Part shown: positions 27,688 through 35,688 of the stretch, one piece after another
How the letters are laid out: each line of letters starts with the position of its first letter
Position numbering within the stretch: position 1 is the stretch's first letter
From: Winogradskyella eckloniae
GTDB lineage: Bacteria; Bacteroidota; Bacteroidia; Flavobacteriales; Flavobacteriaceae
NCBI RefSeq assembly: GCF_013249045.1
Contig: NZ_JABRWP010000003.1
Location: 62,001 to 126,000 of the forward strand
Reading direction: 5' to 3'
DNA: 64,000 nt
Program-made: the position numbers and the translations under genes
Notes under the pieces: generated by a model
What the model was told of the DNA's origin: nothing
Database searches by the model: none
The model's input: the letters and a program-made list of their open reading frames with translations, nothing else

Positions 27688-28763
27688 TGATACGCTATTT
27701 CATAAATAAAATCTTCTATGCGTTCATCACCTTATTAGGTGTCGTAACCGTTATATTCTTTTTATTTACGATTTTGCCAGGTGATCCTGCAAAAATGATG
27801 TTGGGTCAAAACCAAACAGCAGAACAAGTTGATGCCGTAAAACAAAAATACGGATTTGATAAACCCATTGGGACGCAGTTTTTATATTACCTAAATGATT
27901 TGTCACCAGTTTCATTTCACTCTAATGCACCAAGCGATTATACATGTCTGAGTGCTAATAAGTATACAGCAGCAAAACTATTTACAATACGTACTACAAC
28001 AACTGTACTAAAAGTTCCATACTTAAGAGAATCCTTTGCAAAACAAGGCAAAAAAGTAACACAAGTTATAGGTGAAACCATACCCAACACCTTTGTTTTA
28101 GCTGTGTCAGCCATAGTTATCGCACTTATTTTAGGCGTGTTATTTGGTATATTATCAGCGCTATACAAGGATACATGGTTAGATAAAACCATTCAAGTTC
28201 TGAGTACATTTGGTATGAGTATTCCGTCGTTTTTTAGTGCCATCTTATTCGCATGGTTATTTGGTTATGTTTTGCATCAATATACCAATTTAGAAATGAC
28301 AGGTAGTTTGTATGAACTCGATGATTTTGGAGAAAAAATGACCATTAAATGGAAAAATTTAATACTTCCAGCGTTCGTTTTAGGAATAAGGCCACTAGCC
28401 GTAGTTATCCAATTAATGCGAAATTCACTGTTAGAAGTCCTCAATCAAGATTACATACGTACAGCGAGAGCAAAAGGCTTAACTGAGTTTCAAGTTATAA
28501 AGCGTCATGCTGTAAAAAATGCGTTAAATCCTGTAGTAACTGCAATTTCTGGATGGTTTGCATCGATGTTAGCAGGCGCCGTTTTTGTAGAATATATTTT
28601 TGGTTGGAATGGCTTAGGAAAAGAAATTGTGAATGCATTAAATACCTTAGATTTACCAGTAATAATGGGAGCGGTTCTTGTGGTTGCTATTATTTTTATA
28701 ACCATTAATATGTTCGTAGATATTATTTATGCTTGGTTAGATCCAAGGGTAAAATTATCATAA
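27687..28763 (+). CDS. ABC transporter permease, oligopeptide/dipeptide type (OppB/DppB-like), non-ATG start
   Basis: Protein sequence is continuous from CTG 27687 (LIRYFINKIFYAFITLLG...) through TILPGDPAKMMLG to the stop at 28763, about 358 residues. The first membrane helix and the family N-terminus lie before the nearest usable in-frame ATG (27804) and the TTG near 27774, so a start at CTG 27687 fits best. No ATG occurs in frame back to the stop at 27627. The inner-membrane BPD_transp_1 domain has about six helices and the EAA-type loop RTARAKGLTEFQVIKRHAVKN. No ATPase or binding-protein gene is adjacent. Confidence 0.85.
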   Translation: MIRYFINKIFYAFITLLGVVTVIFFLFTILPGDPAKMMLGQNQTAEQVDAVKQKYGFDKPIGTQFLYYLNDLSPVSFHSNAPSDYTCLSANKYTAAKLFTIRTTTTVLKVPYLRESFAKQGKKVTQVIGETIPNTFVLAVSAIVIALILGVLFGILSALYKDTWLDKTIQVLSTFGMSIPSFFSAILFAWLFGYVLHQYTNLEMTGSLYELDDFGEKMTIKWKNLILPAFVLGIRPLAVVIQLMRNSLLEVLNQDYIRTARAKGLTEFQVIKRHAVKNALNPVVTAISGWFASMLAGAVFVEYIFGWNGLGKEIVNALNTLDLPVIMGAVLVVAIIFITINMFVDIIYAWLDPRVKLS

Positions 28764-28949
28764 TAAAACCTAGTTAAATGTGTTTCGGGTAAACATAAAA
28801 TTAAGAAAGCTGTTATTAAGTTGATCTATAACGTTTTCGCTCATTTATCCTTGTGCTATGCGAGCTTTGTGTAATCTTTTACCTTATTTTTGTATTCACA
28901 ATACGCAATTCAATAATCAACTTCAAAGTCTGGAGTAAAAATAAAACAT

Positions 28950-29708
28950 ATGAGAAAAAATATAGTAGCCGGCAACTGGAAAATGAATAATGATTTAAAA
29001 GCAACAAAAAAGTTGGTAAAACAAATCAAAAAAACATTAAAGAAAGATAAATTAAAAAACACAAGGGTTATTGTAGCGCCAACATTTGTTAATTTAACAG
29101 CGGCTGTAAAACGATCAAAAAAATCTAAAATCGAAGTCGCTGCTCAAAACATGCATCAAGCCGCAAATGGTGCTTTTACAGGTGAGATTTCAGCAGAGAT
29201 GTTAAGAAGTGCAGGCGTAAAAACCGTTATTTTAGGGCACTCAGAAAGACGCGCTTATTTTGGTGAAACAGATGCGTTATTAGCAGAGAAAGTGAATACA
29301 GCTCTAGCAAATAATATAGAAGTAATATTCTGTTTTGGAGAAGAATTAGCCGATAGAAAAGCAGGTAAAGAAGAAGCCGTAGTAGGTGGTCAAATAAAAA
29401 ACGCATTATTTCATTTAGAGGCAGATGCATTTAACAAAATAGTATTAGCCTACGAGCCAGTTTGGGCCATCGGAACAGGAGAAACAGCAAGTCCAGAGCA
29501 AGCACAAGATATGCATTCATTTATTAGAAAAAACCTAGCAGACCAATACGGTAACGATGTGGCAGAAAATGTATCCATTCTTTACGGCGGAAGTGTTAAG
29601 CCAGCAAACGCTCAAGAAATATTCTCTAAACCAGACGTCGATGGCGGATTAATAGGAGGTGCATCGCTTAAGGCTGAAGATTTCTGTGCTATCATAAATG
29701 CCTTTTAA
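28950..29708 (+). CDS. tpiA: Triose-phosphate isomerase
   Basis: 252 residues. Catalytic residues are in place: N9 and K11 in AGNWKMN, H97 in ILGHSERR, E169 in AYEPVWAIGTG, plus the phosphate-gripping loops (IGTGETASPEQ, LYGGSVKP, GLIGGASL). It interconverts dihydroxyacetone phosphate and glyceraldehyde 3-phosphate in glycolysis. ATG start at 28950. The gap before prmA carries a structured dispersed repeat. Confidence 0.97.
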   Translation: MRKNIVAGNWKMNNDLKATKKLVKQIKKTLKKDKLKNTRVIVAPTFVNLTAAVKRSKKSKIEVAAQNMHQAANGAFTGEISAEMLRSAGVKTVILGHSERRAYFGETDALLAEKVNTALANNIEVIFCFGEELADRKAGKEEAVVGGQIKNALFHLEADAFNKIVLAYEPVWAIGTGETASPEQAQDMHSFIRKNLADQYGNDVAENVSILYGGSVKPANAQEIFSKPDVDGGLIGGASLKAEDFCAIINAF

Positions 29709-29732
29709 AAATCGCATAATTTTGACGTTACC

Positions 29733-29828
29733 ACAAGGGTCGCGCTATACACTATATCTTTTTATTCGGTGGCTTTTGCTACGCGCAGCCACCAAATAAA
29801 AAGGATGCCGTTTCTATCGCTAACGCAA
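29733..29828. repeat. Structured dispersed repeat between tpiA and prmA
   Basis: A long hairpin: CTTTTTATTCGGTGGCT (29758-29774) pairs with AGCCACCAAATAAAAAG (29787-29803) with one mismatch, around a loop TTTGCTACGCGC. It is flanked by GGGTCGCGCTATACACTATAT and by GGATGCCGTTTCTATCGCTAACGCAA. This arrangement resembles an intergenic repeat I recall in many flavobacterial genomes. It may be a mobile or RNA-structured repeat, or simply a terminator; its function is unknown. Confidence 0.65.
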
Positions 29829-29915
29829 TGGCACCAATGTCAGTTATTGTATTCATAACATCTTTAGATTACCAATTGTAGGTGTCTAATAACAAAACAT
29901 CAACACAAATAGTAT

Positions 29916-30752
29916 ATGTCTAATACCATTTATATAGGTTATAACTTTAAAGTAAAACCATTACAACCCGCTACCGAAATACTCATTGCAGAACTTGGTT
30001 ACGCCGGTTTTGAGAGTTTTGTGGAAACCGAAGAAGGTGTCACAGCATACATTCAGAAAACGGAGTGGTCCGAAAATATCTTAGATGATATCTATATTTT
30101 AAACTCAGATGAATTTGAAATCACTTCAGAGTTTAATGAAATAGAGCAAACCAACTGGAACGAGGAATGGGAAAAGAACTTTAACCCAATCATTGTCGAT
30201 GATTTAGTATCTGTACGCGCACCATTTCATGAAAAACCAGATGCTAAATACGATTTAATTATAGAACCCAAAATGAGTTTTGGTACAGGTCATCATGAAA
30301 CCACACATATGATGATTCAACATATTTTAAAAAACGACTTTAAAGGGAAGTCTGTATTAGATATGGGCTGTGGCACCGGAGTTTTAGCCATTTTAGCAGA
30401 GAAAGTTGGTGCAACAAAACTAGATGCTATAGATATAGATAATTGGTGTTACTTAAATAGTTTAGAAAACGTAGAGCGCAATAACTGTCATAATATTACC
30501 GTTTTTGAAGGCGATGTAAAATTACTAGATGGAAAAACGTACAATAGTATTATAGCTAACATTAACAGAAATATCCTTTTGGCAGATATTTCAAGTTATG
30601 CTACATGTTTAACAGCAAATGGCACCTTGTTTTTAAGTGGTTTTTATGAAGAAGATATTCCAATTATAACGGCAGAATGTGAAAAACACATGTTAAAATT
30701 AGATGAAACTATTCAAAAAGGACGTTGGGTATCGTTAAAATTTATAAATTAG
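29916..30752 (+). CDS. prmA: Ribosomal protein L11 methyltransferase
   Basis: 278 residues. The C-terminal SAM domain has FGTGHHETTHMM, the family hallmark, and motif I LDMGCGTGVLA followed by AIDID. The N-terminal 90 residues form the L11-recognition region (TNWNEEWEKNFNP). PrmA trimethylates ribosomal protein L11. Followed at 63 bp by clpS on the same strand, a neighbourhood common in Bacteroidetes. Confidence 0.94.
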   Translation: MSNTIYIGYNFKVKPLQPATEILIAELGYAGFESFVETEEGVTAYIQKTEWSENILDDIYILNSDEFEITSEFNEIEQTNWNEEWEKNFNPIIVDDLVSVRAPFHEKPDAKYDLIIEPKMSFGTGHHETTHMMIQHILKNDFKGKSVLDMGCGTGVLAILAEKVGATKLDAIDIDNWCYLNSLENVERNNCHNITVFEGDVKLLDGKTYNSIIANINRNILLADISSYATCLTANGTLFLSGFYEEDIPIITAECEKHMLKLDETIQKGRWVSLKFIN

Positions 30753-30815
30753 TAGAGAATAATTAATAGAGTCTGTTGCACTAAGTACAAAAACGTACTT
30801 AAAAAGAGATTTAAG

Positions 30816-31088
30816 ATGACAAAAGAAAAATACTCAGAAGAGCTACTTCTACAAGAAGAAGTCGTAAAAGAAAATGAAATTGTATTGTTCAATGATGAGG
30901 TAAATACCTTTGACCACGTTATTGATACGTTAATATACGCATGTGACCATATGCCAGAACAAGCAGAACAATGTGCGTTGTTAGTGCATTACAAAGGAAA
31001 GTGTACGGTAAAAACAGGACCTTACGAAGATTTAGAGCCAAGATGCTCAAAGCTATTGCAAGCAGGTCTAAGTGCAGAAATAGTTTAA
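30816..31088 (+). CDS. clpS: ATP-dependent Clp protease adaptor ClpS
   Basis: 90 residues, full length. The core motif LFNDEVNTFDHVIDTLIYAC contains the NDE...T segment that contacts ClpA and the N-degron pocket, and the C-terminal AGLSAEIV is conserved. ClpS brings N-end-rule substrates to ClpAP. Closed by a terminator directly after the stop. Confidence 0.94.
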   Translation: MTKEKYSEELLLQEEVVKENEIVLFNDEVNTFDHVIDTLIYACDHMPEQAEQCALLVHYKGKCTVKTGPYEDLEPRCSKLLQAGLSAEIV

Positions 31089-31089
31089 T

Positions 31090-31120
31090 AAAAAATCCCA
31101 CTCATAGTGGGATTTTTTAT
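31090..31120 (+). terminator. Terminator of prmA-clpS
   Basis: Stem AAAAATCCCACT / AGTGGGATTTTT with a 4-nt loop and a T-run, starting one base after the clpS stop codon. Confidence 0.9.
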
Positions 31121-31143
31121 TTGTAGCTTTTTTTAATACTATC

Positions 31144-31164
31144 ATTCCGAACTTGTTTCAGAAT
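31144..31164. repeat. Small palindromic repeat, same family as one inside icmF
   Basis: ATTCCGAA-CTTGT-TTCAGAAT, 8-bp arms with one mismatch. Its sequence matches the reverse complement of 62137-62157 at 17 of 21 positions, so the two are copies of one repeat family, one between genes and one inside a gene. Confidence 0.7.
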
Positions 31165-31193
31165 ACCAAAAAAGCGTGTTTAGGTCTAGCGCG

Positions 31194-31463
31194 TTATTTT
31201 GTTAATCTACCAACGGCACAACTCACAAACGACTTTGCCTTTTTGGGTAATGAGTTGGCATCGCCAACTATAGGATACCCTAAATCTGATAACTTTTGTT
31301 TTACGGATTCTATTTCAATTTCAGATACAGAATTAAAACTTACTTCATCGGTGTCTTTATTAACGTCTACTTCAGAAATACCGTCTAATCTAGATAATTG
31401 TGTTACGATAGTGTTGGCACAACCACCACATTTAAGGTTTTGTATGTAAAGTGAACTTTTCAT
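31194..31463 (-). CDS. Heavy-metal-associated (HMA) domain protein
   Basis: 89 residues. One HMA fold with the metal site LKCGGCAN (C12-x2-C15), like copper chaperones of the CopZ type. The C-terminal tail has an extra Cys (SFVSCAVG) not needed for the fold. It probably binds Cu(I) in the cytoplasm; the metal is inferred. It lies at the downstream end of the sulfur gene cluster, separated by a large hairpin repeat, so co-transcription is doubtful. Confidence 0.85.
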   Translation of the reverse strand: MKSSLYIQNLKCGGCANTIVTQLSRLDGISEVDVNKDTDEVSFNSVSEIEIESVKQKLSDLGYPIVGDANSLPKKAKSFVSCAVGRLTK

Positions 31464-31540
31464 GTTTATTAGTTTTATGTATATGATATATCCCTTAAGA
31501 ATTCTAAAGGTTACGATTTATTGTAATTTATATTGGAAAA

Positions 31541-31640
31541 CACCCCTAAAGTCCCCTCAAGGGGACAGTCTCACTGTTGCGAATAAAAAAATCTAAAAGA
31601 TTTTTTTATTGATTGCCGCCTTGAGGGGACTTTAGGAGTG
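31541..31640. repeat. Large inverted repeat (MITE/REP-like)
   Basis: 22-bp arms at 31541-31562 and 31619-31640, beginning CACCCCTAAAG and ending CTTTAGGAGTG, match at 21 of 22 positions. The 56-bp centre contains a second hairpin (AATAAAAAAATC / GATTTTTTTATT). Nested palindromes of this type are dispersed in flavobacterial genomes. A related but diverged palindrome family occurs inside icmF at 61083 and 61226. Confidence 0.85.
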
Positions 31641-31696
31641 TATTAATATTGCTATTTATTTCCGACCTACATAGTCTAGGTCTGGTCATTATTTAT

Positions 31697-33103
31697 CTAT
31701 AAAGTCGATGGGCAAACAAAATCAGTTACTGGTAAATCGGTTTTTTTAATAGCACCAAATCCACCTTCTACATCAATTAAGTTATTATAACCTCTGGCTT
31801 TTAAAATAGACTCAGCGATAACCGAGCGATAACCACCAGCACAATGAACATAATAGGTTTTGTCTTTGTCAACTTCGTTCATTTTTTCATTAATAAAGTC
31901 TAAAGACAAGTGTTGCGCATCTTCTATATGAGATGATAAATATTCACCATCTTTTCTTACATCAAGAATATTAATTTTGCTTTCTTTGGCTTTCGCAGCA
32001 AATGCTTCAGCAGAGATTGATTGTAATGTTTCAATATCTTTTCCGGCATTTTGCCAAGCTTCTAATCCACCTTCAAGATAACCTAATGTGTTATCGTAAC
32101 CAACACGAGATAATCTTGTTATAGCTTCTTCAGATTTACCTTCAGGCACTACCAAAATAATCGGTTGTTTAATGTCTTTTATTAACGCGCCAACCCATGG
32201 CGCAAAGCCACCATTTAAGCCTATAAAAATAGAATTAGGAATATGCGATTTTAAGAAGTCGGCTTGTGTTCTAACATCTAAAACTAATGCCGATTCGTGG
32301 TTAGCTATGGCTTCAAATTCATCTGGAGTAAGTGCTACATTTCCTGTTTTTAAAACCGTTTCAAAAGTATCGTAACCCATTTTGTTCATCATGGCATTTT
32401 TTGCAAAATACTGTGGAGGAGGCGCAATACCATCTAAAACTTCTTCAACAAATTCGGCTTTTGTCATATCTGCACGTAGTGCATAATTTGTTTTTTTCTG
32501 TTCACCCAAAACGCCAACCGTTTCTTTGCTTAGATTTTTACCACAAGCAGAGCCAGCTCCATGTGCAGGATAAACGATAACATCATCCTCTAGCGTCATA
32601 ATTTTATTGCGAAGTGAATCGTATAACATACCAGCTAAATCTTCTTTAGTTAAATCAGATTTAATCGCTAAATCTGGACGACCAACATCACCTAAAAACA
32701 AGGTGTCACCAGAAAAAATAGCATGGTTTTTTCCGTTTTCGTCAATTAAAAGATACGTTGTAGATTCAAGAGTATGTCCTGGCGTATGCAAGACTTTAAG
32801 GATTACTTTACCGAGTTTTAGTTCTTCACCATCAGTTGCAGTATGAATATCGTATTCCGTAGTAGCACCAGGTCCATAAACGATAGTAGCACCAGTTGCT
32901 TTGGCTAAATCTACATGTCCAGAAACAAAATCAGCATGAAAATGCGTTTCTAGAATGTATTTTATTTTAGCATTATTGCTATTAGCCTTGTCCACATATT
33001 GTTGAACCTCTCTCAACGGATCTATAATAGCAACTTCGCCTTCTGATTCTATGTAGTATGCACCTTGAGCTAAACAGCCTGTATATAATTGTTCTATTTT
33101 CAT
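31697..33103 (-). CDS. Persulfide dioxygenase-rhodanese fusion (MBL fold, CstB/Blh-like)
   Basis: 468 residues. Residues 1-240 are a metallo-beta-lactamase fold with H54-F-H56-A-D58 and H63, then HTPGHT, FSGDTLFLGDVGRPD and YPAHGAGSACG, as in ETHE1-type persulfide dioxygenases. Two rhodanese domains follow (about 265-355 and 375-460). The second keeps the active-site Cys in YYVHCAGGYRS; the first has VVPEGKS where the Cys loop should be, so it is probably inactive. The enzyme oxidises glutathione- or CoA-persulfides to sulfite, and the rhodanese part moves sulfane sulfur. Last gene of the sulfur cluster, with its own predicted promoter and a Crp-like operator upstream. Confidence 0.92.
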   Translation of the reverse strand: MKIEQLYTGCLAQGAYYIESEGEVAIIDPLREVQQYVDKANSNNAKIKYILETHFHADFVSGHVDLAKATGATIVYGPGATTEYDIHTATDGEELKLGKVILKVLHTPGHTLESTTYLLIDENGKNHAIFSGDTLFLGDVGRPDLAIKSDLTKEDLAGMLYDSLRNKIMTLEDDVIVYPAHGAGSACGKNLSKETVGVLGEQKKTNYALRADMTKAEFVEEVLDGIAPPPQYFAKNAMMNKMGYDTFETVLKTGNVALTPDEFEAIANHESALVLDVRTQADFLKSHIPNSIFIGLNGGFAPWVGALIKDIKQPIILVVPEGKSEEAITRLSRVGYDNTLGYLEGGLEAWQNAGKDIETLQSISAEAFAAKAKESKINILDVRKDGEYLSSHIEDAQHLSLDFINEKMNEVDKDKTYYVHCAGGYRSVIAESILKARGYNNLIDVEGGFGAIKKTDLPVTDFVCPSTL

Positions 33104-33118
33104 ATTTTTAATTCTTGT

Positions 33119-33167
33119 AGTACAAATTTACGAAACTTCATTTTTTTGAAATGTGACAATTGTCACA
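33119..33167 (-). promoter_or_regulatory. Crp-like operator and -7 box in front of the persulfide dioxygenase gene
   Basis: TGTGACAATTGTCACA at 33152-33167 is a perfect 16-bp palindrome with the 5-6-5 TGTGA/TCACA layout of Crp/Fnr sites. On the minus strand TAAATTTG (33130-33123) fits the Bacteroidetes -7 consensus. If +1 is near 33119, the palindrome is centred about 41 bp upstream, the class II activator position, and it covers the place where a -33 box would be. Confidence 0.7.
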
Positions 33168-33174
33168 AAGTGTG

Positions 33175-33978
33175 TTAAAAAAGCTCTTTGTAAACGATAT
33201 AAATCGCCATGATTATAGTAAAGTAACCAAACGCGCTTTTTAAGCCTTTAGCGCTTATTTTTTTTGATATGGCAAGTCCTATAAAAATACCTGCTATAGA
33301 AATTGCGGTAAACGTTAATAGAAATTTCCAGTCAATATTTAAGGTGTTTAGATCTCCTAAAAAACCCAATAAGGATTGAATTGCAATAATAAAAAGAGAT
33401 GTACTTATCGCTTTCTTTATTGGTAATTTAACTAATAAAACCAACGCAGGTACTATAAGAAATCCTCCGCCAGCACCAACTAAACCCGCTAATGTACCAA
33501 TACCTATAGCCTGTGTGCCAATAGCAAAATAGTGATTGTTATCATAACGTTTTATTTCTAGGTCTGCAGGAATCTCTTTAGATTTTATCATAGACCAACC
33601 TGCTAGTAGCATTATTATTGCGAATAATAACATAATAAAAAGTGAATTGGTAAGATGAAATTTTCCAAATGAAAATAGAACGTCAGGGAGATTAGGAATC
33701 ACTAAACGTCTTACCATAAAAACTGTAATAATAGAAGGTACGGCAAATATTAAAGCGGTTTTAAAGTCTATTGTGTTTTTTTTGATATTCTGCAAGGTGC
33801 CAACCAAAGCAGTGCTTCCAACCACAAATAGCGAGTAACCTGTTGCTATAATAGGGCTAAAGCCTAAAAAATAGACTAGGATAGGCACGGTTAAGATAGA
33901 TCCTCCGCCACCAATAAGCCCTAATACAAGTCCTACTAACAAAGCACCAACATAGCCTAAAATTTCAATGAATTCCAT
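33175..33978 (-). CDS. TauE/SafE-family sulfite/anion exporter
   Basis: 267 residues, about eight membrane segments. Both internal repeats carry the family glycine motif: GLIGGGGSILTVPIL in the first half and GLVGAGGGFLIVPALV in the second. TauE/SafE proteins move sulfite, sulfoacetate or similar anions across the inner membrane. Sulfite, the product of the neighbouring dioxygenase, is a reasonable substrate here. It starts 1 bp after the stop of the YeeE-type gene upstream. Confidence 0.9.
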   Translation of the reverse strand: MEFIEILGYVGALLVGLVLGLIGGGGSILTVPILVYFLGFSPIIATGYSLFVVGSTALVGTLQNIKKNTIDFKTALIFAVPSIITVFMVRRLVIPNLPDVLFSFGKFHLTNSLFIMLLFAIIMLLAGWSMIKSKEIPADLEIKRYDNNHYFAIGTQAIGIGTLAGLVGAGGGFLIVPALVLLVKLPIKKAISTSLFIIAIQSLLGFLGDLNTLNIDWKFLLTFTAISIAGIFIGLAISKKISAKGLKSAFGYFTIIMAIYIVYKELF

Positions 33979-33979
33979 A

Positions 33980-34396
33980 TTAATGCGGAAGTTTGTTTTT
34001 TAGTAATCCGTATACATAGGTGCCAAGTAGTGCACCAGCTATGGCTATTAATATTGAAAAAGCTCCTGTACCAACTAAGATGTACATAGGGCCAGGACAA
34101 GCGCCACTCAAAGCCCATCCTAAACCAAAAATAGTTCCACCAATAATGTACCTCATAAAACCTCGGTCTTTTAATGGTACTTTTAATGACGTGCCTTCCG
34201 TGGTTTTAACGTTCATTGCTTTAGAAATTAAGAGTAGGATAATGCCAGAACCAACAGCAGTTCCTATTATGCCATACATATGAAACGATTGAAACTTAAA
34301 CATTTCATAAATGCGATACCATGAAACGGCTTCGGATTTTACAAGTACAATGCCGAAAAAAATACCAATAAAAAAGAATTTTAAATATTTTCCCAT
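33980..34396 (-). CDS. YeeE/YedE-type (DUF6691) sulfur transport membrane protein, second half
   Basis: The long frame extends to 34522, but its first 42 residues overlap the upstream gene and are not family-like. The proper start is ATG at 34394-34396 (MGKYLKFFFIG), 2 bp after the upstream stop, giving 138 residues. Four membrane segments; the motif GLGWALSGACPGPMYIL holds the conserved Cys of YeeE/YedE proteins. Such proteins import thiosulfate or sulfane sulfur through conserved Cys residues. It probably pairs with the next protein to make a full transporter. Confidence 0.88.
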   Translation of the reverse strand: MGKYLKFFFIGIFFGIVLVKSEAVSWYRIYEMFKFQSFHMYGIIGTAVGSGIILLLISKAMNVKTTEGTSLKVPLKDRGFMRYIIGGTIFGLGWALSGACPGPMYILVGTGAFSILIAIAGALLGTYVYGLLKNKLPH

Positions 34397-34398
34397 AA

Positions 34399-34956
34399 TT
34401 AAAATAGTATTGGATAAATAAGATGAATCATTATTAAACCACCAATAAAGAAACCAATAACAGCAATTAATGATGGTAATTGAAGACTGCTTAGGCCTGT
34501 AATAGCATGTCCAGAGGTACAACCACCAGCATATCTAGTGCCAAAACCCACTAAAAAACCGCCTATGGCAAGAATTAAGATGCCTTTAAAACTCAAAACG
34601 GCTTCTAAGCTAAACAGTTCTGGAGGTAGTAAGCTGTTACCAACATTTGAAAATCCTAGATTGTTTAAATCGTTAACGGTTGCGTCGCTTAATGCGATAT
34701 CTATTGGGTTAGATAGAAAATAATGTGCGATAAATCCGCCGAAAATTGCACCAGCAACAACAACGAGATTCCAGCGTTGGCTTTTCCAATCGAATTTAAA
34801 AAATTCTACACGTTTACCTGCGCCACCAATGGTACATAAGGTTCTTAAGTTGGATGACATGCCAAATGTTCTTCCAAAATAAAGTAGAAGAAACATGACT
34901 AATGCAATCAATGGGCCCGAAACATACCAAGGCCATGGTTGTAAAATATATTCCAT
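34399..34956 (-). CDS. YeeE/YedE family sulfur transport membrane protein, first half
   Basis: 185 residues, about five membrane segments. The family motif GFGTRYAGGCTSGHAITGLS carries the conserved Cys, and a second Cys-containing segment (SNLRTLCTIGGAGK) is near residue 40. E. coli YeeE imports thiosulfate by relaying it along Cys residues. Together with the 138-residue neighbour it forms a split transporter. Lies 58 bp downstream of the Crp/Fnr regulator gene. Confidence 0.9.
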   Translation of the reverse strand: MEYILQPWPWYVSGPLIALVMFLLLYFGRTFGMSSNLRTLCTIGGAGKRVEFFKFDWKSQRWNLVVVAGAIFGGFIAHYFLSNPIDIALSDATVNDLNNLGFSNVGNSLLPPELFSLEAVLSFKGILILAIGGFLVGFGTRYAGGCTSGHAITGLSSLQLPSLIAVIGFFIGGLIMIHLIYPILF

Positions 34957-35014
34957 AAATAAAATTTAATGCAAAAATAAGATTCTAAAAAGTTAGACTA
35001 TGTAACAAATGTAA

Positions 35015-35650
35015 CTAAAAGTCTATCACAGTAATTTTGTTGCGTCCAAGCTTTATTTTTTGTGCTTTTTCAAGTTGCTTGAGTAAACGCGAAATAACAA
35101 CTCTAGAGGTGTGCATGTCTTCAGCAATCTCCTGGTGCGTTATTTCTAATGCGGTAGATCCATTGAGTTTTACTTGGTCTGTAAGATGTTTGTATAAACG
35201 CTCATCCATTTTCATAAATGCTAAAGTGTCAATGGTTTCTAGCATTTCATCAAAACGTACTTGGTAACTTTGTAAAATAAAGAGTCTCCAACTCTCGTTA
35301 GAGTTAAACCATAATTTCATATTTGTAATAGGGATCATCACTACAGTAACATTATCATCTGCGATGGCTCTTATTTTGCTAACAGATTTAACCATGCAAC
35401 ATGTTAATGACATGGCACAAGTGTCACCAGATTCTAAAACATAGAGTAGGAGTTCATCCCCTTCTTTATCTTCTCTAAGTACCTTAATGTTTCCGGAAAT
35501 TAATAATGGAATGTAATTTAAATCTTGACCAATATCTATAATGATATCTGATTTTTTAAAGGATTTTAGAAAGGCGACGTTAGCAATTTTATCGATTAAT
35601 TCTGAGTCGAATAAATAATAGAATGGTTGAAGCGTTTCTTTAGAAATCAT
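35015..35650 (-). CDS. Crp/Fnr-family regulator with a Cys cluster, probable regulator of the sulfur genes
   Basis: 211 residues. An N-terminal cyclic-nucleotide-binding-like beta-roll (about 10-125) and a C-terminal winged helix with the recognition segment HTSRVVISRLLKQLE (about 180-195). Three Cys (C78, C84, C85) in GDTCAMSLTCCM sit where cAMP contacts occur in Crp, and the usual cAMP-binding RAA motif is missing, so the signal is probably thiol-based (persulfide or redox); that is inference. It is the first gene of the minus-strand run, with two YeeE genes, TauE and the dioxygenase after it. Confidence 0.9.
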   Translation of the reverse strand: MISKETLQPFYYLFDSELIDKIANVAFLKSFKKSDIIIDIGQDLNYIPLLISGNIKVLREDKEGDELLLYVLESGDTCAMSLTCCMVKSVSKIRAIADDNVTVVMIPITNMKLWFNSNESWRLFILQSYQVRFDEMLETIDTLAFMKMDERLYKHLTDQVKLNGSTALEITHQEIAEDMHTSRVVISRLLKQLEKAQKIKLGRNKITVIDF

Positions 35651-35688
35651 AATTCAAAAATACTAATTTAAAAATTTGAAATAAATAG

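Noticed and set aside
31194-31449. ORF of 98 codons on the plus strand over the HMA gene
   Set aside because: Antisense shadow of a protein with an intact CxxC metal motif on the minus strand.
33980-34522. A 180-codon version of the second YeeE-type protein
   Set aside because: The first 42 codons overlap the upstream YeeE gene and are Trp/Tyr/Asn-rich with no family match; ATG 34396 gives the expected N-terminus.
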